Shown: positions 60,667-64,000 of the stretch, in pieces
How the letters are laid out: the number at the start of each line of letters is the position of its first letter
How positions within the stretch are numbered: position 1 is the first letter of the stretch
Source of the DNA: Xenoacremonium recifei
Taxonomy: Eukaryota > Ascomycota > Sordariomycetes > Hypocreales > Nectriaceae
Length of the DNA: 64,000 nucleotides
Assembly (NCBI GenBank): GCA_012184525.1
Contig: WOFQ01000008.1
Location: 248,001 to 312,000, forward strand
Reading direction: 5' to 3'
Position numbers and translations under genes: made by a program
Notes under the pieces: model-generated
Seen by the model: the letters and a program-made list of their open reading frames with translations, nothing else
Told to the model about the DNA's origin: nothing
Database searches by the model: none

Positions 60667-61706
60667 TTTGAGATGAATGTTCAATTATGATTCAACGGTT
60701 TGGGGGGATTTTCTTTGAATACAATTAAGATGTTTTCAGACACCCAGCCATCCCCTCTATTTATTCCCATGAAGATGTCGTCGCGGACTATTCTGTCCGG
60801 CCGTCCTCGATGATCGATCGATGACGACATGGGGCCATTATTATAACTATTCTTCTCGGGTCGATCTCCGTATTTAAATTCTGGATGACAAGGAAAATAT
60901 CTGAGCAGGTGGTGGATAGTATTTAATGATTTCGTCCAGAAGCATTGCTGTTGTTGCAATGCCCCTTGCGGTTGTTGGCGAATCTGGTTGCCCGTCATTT
61001 CAGCCGCTCAATGAGCCAGCTCGATGGGCGAGACATAACAACATGGTTTAAAATGGATATGTTTAAATCATTCAGGCCACACGACAGATAATTAATTGAA
61101 CATATCTCAATAGAGAGCAATATCTTATCATTAATATTTGATCTTGAATCCAAGTTAGGCTCGTAGTTCCCCGGCATGAGGCCGAACGCGGCCCCACCTT
61201 CTCGGCCGGCTCATCGGGGCCCGGGGCTCTTCTCAATGCTGAAAAGAAGCTCCGGCTCTGTGGCTCTATTTCAGATGCCGAGATAGCAACATATCATTGA
61301 ATGAATGCTCTTTTGCCTACTCACTCATAGGCTGTCGATCTACATTTCCGTCATTGCATCGTACCAACGACTTCATAAGTATGTTGTTGTGAGAACGAGG
61401 CTGGCGTTCAGCAGCCCGTGATTCTCAAATCTATATCCAGTAGGAGACAAACACTGAAGATTCTGAAGATCTTTGATTGAAAAGTTCGCCTATGCCGTCT
61501 AGGTATTGCAGTATTTCGTACACGGATGCTGCTATTAGCATCCCTTGTTAATTACCTCCCACTGTCCATGTGAAGCTCCGTCTCCTCGCGACACGTTATA
61601 ATAGCGTCTTCTCCGTAAAGTGCAATGCCGGCCCAAATTCAGATGGACAATGTACCAAAAACGCCCGAAACCTTGCTTTGTTCTCTAGCCACGCCCGTTC
61701 ATCTCA
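60667..61706. other. Intergenic upstream of the SDR gene, AT-rich
   Basis: About 1.0 kb with the SDR promoter and the 3' flank of the V-ATPase f gene. The part at 60840-61150 is markedly AT-rich, and 61175-61250 is GC-rich. Two CCCCT sequences are present on the plus strand. No coding frame is supported. Confidence 0.4.
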
Positions 61707-62122
61707 TTACAAGGCGATCGTGCCTCTTCGGCTCTCTCGGGCGTGCAGCATTCCCTGGAATCCGCAGAAAACTAGGAAAGCCTACGATTGAAAATGTCAG
61801 CACTGTATGCTATGTGAACCGCCACTAAATTGCGTTGCGCAATGCAGCGAGGCATTCGCGCGGGTTGAAAACATACAGCGTAGACAATCACGGCTGTGAA
61901 GATCGTGCCTGCAACCGCCTTTCCGTCTTCGGGATCGTCGATCCCGCCGACAAATTCTTCGTGGCCCGTTCGGTACAGAGATGCAATAACACTGAGGATG
62001 ACGATGGCGAAGGCTGACAGGACGGTGCTGGCGAACGGACTGTTAGCTTGAGACTGCAGCGAAGTAGGGAATAATGTCACGAACCAGCCCCATGCGTTGA
62101 AGGCGCTAACGACAGGCTTCAT
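61707..62122 (-). CDS. V-ATPase Vo subunit f (YPR170W-B/RNAseK-like)
   Basis: Three exons: 62122-62085, 62027-61877 and 61781-61707. Introns are 57 nt (weak donor GTTCGT, branch GCTAAC, acceptor GCCAG) and 95 nt (GTATGT...CGTAG). The joined product is 87 aa with two membrane helices (TVLSAFAIVILSVIASL and GTIFTAVIVYAAFLVFCGF) and the conserved loop EEFVGGIDDPEDG between them. A basic C-terminus (ARESRRGTIAL) follows. It closely resembles yeast YPR170W-B, subunit f of the vacuolar proton pump membrane sector, and animal RNAseK. Reading through either intron breaks the conserved order, so the spliced form is preferred. Confidence 0.88.
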
Positions 62123-62702
62123 CGTGGTTAGTCTGAGGAGTCGTGAAGGTGCGGCGGAATGGCGACTGGCGATAGCGAAAGGGTGTCTGATGGACGGTCG
62201 TAAATGTCAAGTTCGAGAGCTTGGAGCTGTCTTGAATGGATCGCGTCGTTAGGTTAGGCTCAAGGCGACAGTAGTTCGTGCCTGATTGGTCAGGCTAGAA
62301 CTTGCGCCACAGGGGGCTCATTCAGGAGCTGTAAAAGTGGAAGCCATGGTGCAGTCCCATAGCGCGTGGCAGCAACCTGACTCCTGAAATACTGCGCTCA
62401 GCCAGCTCTACCGTACTGCTGGAAGACGAAGCGCAGCTTTGCACCACATTATTTCTTCTCTGTAGGGCTCGGATTCTTTTGTGCCTGCAAAAATTGAGAA
62501 GGACGTGTTTTGGAATTCAAGATATCCCATTAGCTCACAGTGGTCCCTTGTATATTAGTGGAATTGGATTAGGTAGGTTATCGGAACAGTTGGTTAGGTG
62601 AACACAAGATATTTCGTCATTGGGGTTGAGGGCCTCCTATCGGGGGTTCCTAGGCATTTGATACATAAGATACCTTGGATATTTGATACCTACATACATA
62701 GG

Positions 62703-62743
62703 TACCTTAGGTAGGAACCCAAGCAACCAAGTTACCTAAGGTA
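62703..62743. repeat. Paired TACCTWAGGTA near-palindromes
   Basis: TACCTTAGGTA (62703-62713) and TACCTAAGGTA (62733-62743) are near-palindromic 11-mers 30 bp apart. Such words are common in intergenic DNA of Sordariomycetes. Confidence 0.6.
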
Positions 62744-62925
62744 CACAAGCTTGGTGTTCGCGCCCGGCCCGCTGAACGTGTTCCTTCCTCCCGTCACCGA
62801 AAGTGCATCCTTCAACCTCCAACTCTTGAGAAATCTTATTTAAGATAACTCCCTCCTCTACGGAGTAAACTTGCCGTTCTTCTTGAGTCTCGCCCGCCTT
62901 GAAAATTTCCTCTTTCAGGTTAACG

Positions 62926-62934
62926 ATGGCTGGG
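62926..62934 (+). CDS. Candidate first exon (MAG) of an unresolved small gene
   Basis: ATGGCTGGG is followed directly by a good donor GTAAGC and preceded by a C/T-rich, leader-like stretch. A likely branch point (TAACC) and acceptors (near 63022, 63032 and 63070) follow within about 140 bp. The best reading I can make downstream, in one frame, is a short hydrophilic peptide ending in HTGQVHD at a TGA near 63108, but no acceptor joins all parts cleanly. I do not recognise a product. Confidence 0.25.
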
Positions 62935-63287
62935 GTAAGCGCCCGAGAATCGCACACGGCTACACCGTTCCGCCACTGCTCCTAATGCCTAACCACCTAC
63001 CTGTTTGGGGTCTTACGAAGTCATTCAACAGCTGAAAACCCTGGCAAGGCTAATGCTCCTCTGTTGCAGCACCCTCACACAAGATCTCACACTGGCCAAG
63101 TTCACGATTGACGTTTATTTCCCCCAAAGGAAACTAGATCGGCCCGCCTCTTTGCCAGTTTGCCCCTCTCTCCCCCCCCCCCCTCGTCAAGGACCGGGCT
63201 TACATACGGGCATCACTATCGTCAACTCCGCTGGAATAGCCACCCGACCAAGGCACCGGAAAGGCCAACACTCGTCAACAGCCGCCT

Positions 63288-63647
63288 TCAGCTTTTCGGA
63301 AACCAGTAATGGACGAATTGTTGGCGTGGACGGACCTCGGTCTGGACCGATGCCCCGTTCGCCGACTGAGCTACTCTGTAGACTAGGTCGCCGATACCAC
63401 CACGGAATCGACGACGGAATCGACGTCTGCAGCGGTCAGCGGGGACGGCAAACGTCCTCAGCCCTGTGGAGCCTTGCATGTACTGTAGCTGTTTGACGAT
63501 GGCATCCAATCCAGTCGGTTGCTTCGCTTCCATGTCATCGCCGTCCCTGTATCGCCGTCTCAGCTGTTCGGCGGAGGATCCGGAACCGGTGTGAGCGAGG
63601 GTTGTCGCTGCTGGTGCAAAAGAGGCTTGGCCTGGAAATGAGGGCAT
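63288..63647 (-). CDS. Small hypothetical protein, doubtful
   Basis: An open frame of 119 aa starting MPSFPGQASFAPAATTLAHT. The first 60 residues, including AEQLRRRYRDGDDMEAK and GLDAIVKQLQYMQ, look like protein sequence; the second half is Arg-rich and poor. A 57-nt intron of typical form (donor GTACAT, branch CTGAC, acceptor CTGCAG) could remove the middle without changing frame. I do not recognise a family, and the true gene may have other exons. Confidence 0.35.
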   Translation of the reverse strand: MPSFPGQASFAPAATTLAHTGSGSSAEQLRRRYRDGDDMEAKQPTGLDAIVKQLQYMQGSTGLRTFAVPADRCRRRFRRRFRGGIGDLVYRVAQSANGASVQTEVRPRQQFVHYWFPKS

Positions 63648-64000
63648 CGCGGTGGCCAAATATGCAAGACATGGCCGAAGCTTGGTGCCTCTGACCGAAA
63701 GGGAGCCATGATTACACACATACATATAGATGGTCACCGTCTTCCGAAGAAAAAATGCTCTCAGTCATCATCAAAATTCTTCTCTACGATCCTCAACGGA
63801 TCTCAGTGCTTTAGACATCTCGATCAACTTCGGTCCCGAATTACACACTACTGCTAGATCTTTACCCCGTACGGCATCGCGGAGTCTGGCTCATCCCTGT
63901 CGCCAGCTGCAGTTCTTTGATAAACCATTCAGCTCGCTTACGCCACTGGGGGACTCCCACCAATAGCCTGTGCAATCTCGACTGAGCTGTGAAAGCATTG

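Larger units (their letters stand above)
62123..64000. other. Intergenic to window end, mostly unassigned
   Basis: About 1.9 kb. The block 62565-62745 is rich in GGTA/TACC words and holds two imperfectly matched 11-mers (TACCTTAGGTA at 62703, TACCTAAGGTA at 62733). A C run lies near 63167-63182. Two doubtful short coding candidates are listed separately. Nothing else is recognised. Confidence 0.35.

Noticed and set aside
60840..61160. AT-rich stretch considered as RIP-mutated transposon remnant
   Set aside because: It is only about 300 bp, with no repeats, terminal structures or transposase-like frame seen.
1..64000. CRISPR arrays, bacterial operons, rRNA genes and intact transposons
   Set aside because: None found; the window is eukaryotic, and no spaced direct repeats, rRNA signatures or transposase/reverse transcriptase motifs were recognised.

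Overview
The window is nuclear DNA from a filamentous ascomycete, most likely a Sordariomycete. The genes carry short GT-AG introns, mostly 50-100 nt, with CTAAC/CTGAC-like branch sites. Long intergenic stretches separate them. The gene content is typically fungal: a HET-domain gene, a Far1-type RING-PH-vWA pheromone scaffold, a DUF155/RMD1 protein, and chromatin and Pol III factors. The species cannot be fixed from sequence alone.

Layout. 1-443: 5' part of a secreted Thr/Lys-rich protein (minus strand, runs off the window). 4.0-8.1 kb: full-size ABCB multidrug transporter. 11.5-13.2 kb: aldehyde dehydrogenase of the succinate-semialdehyde type. 14.9-15.8 kb: SARAF-family ER membrane protein. 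16.3-23.4 kb: compact housekeeping block with BRE1 (H2B ubiquitin ligase), BDP1 (TFIIIB B'') and RAD23 (proteasome shuttle and repair). 25.1-26.5 kb: four-TM membrane protein of unknown function. 32.1-36.6 kb: (6-4) photolyase/cryptochrome, a mitochondrial TPR-like protein and a Utp16-like U3 snoRNP protein. 45.0-48.7 kb: Far1-type scaffold. 49.7-55.5 kb: CCT8, an INO80-type HMG-box protein and an RMD1/DUF155 membrane protein. 56.1 kb: intron-containing tRNA-Val(CAC). 56.9-59.2 kb: HET protein with a long Arg-Asp repeat. 59.6-60.7 kb: stress-type SDR oxidoreductase. 61.7-62.1 kb: an 87-residue, three-exon V-ATPase subunit f gene that no single long ORF reveals.

Most genes form divergent or convergent pairs: BRE1/BDP1, TPR/UTP16 and CCT8/HMG are divergent; ABC, ALDH and the four-TM gene stand alone between long spacers. 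Exon structures were worked out by hand from splice signals and reading-frame continuity. Domain calls rest on recognised motifs, not database searches.

The most notable items are the HET protein fused to an Arg-Asp polyampholyte, the Far1 scaffold whose vWA domain lacks the first metal-site Asp, the hidden V-ATPase f gene, and two large gene-free spacers (5.6 kb and 8.3 kb). I did not find a clear, wholly new multi-gene system.
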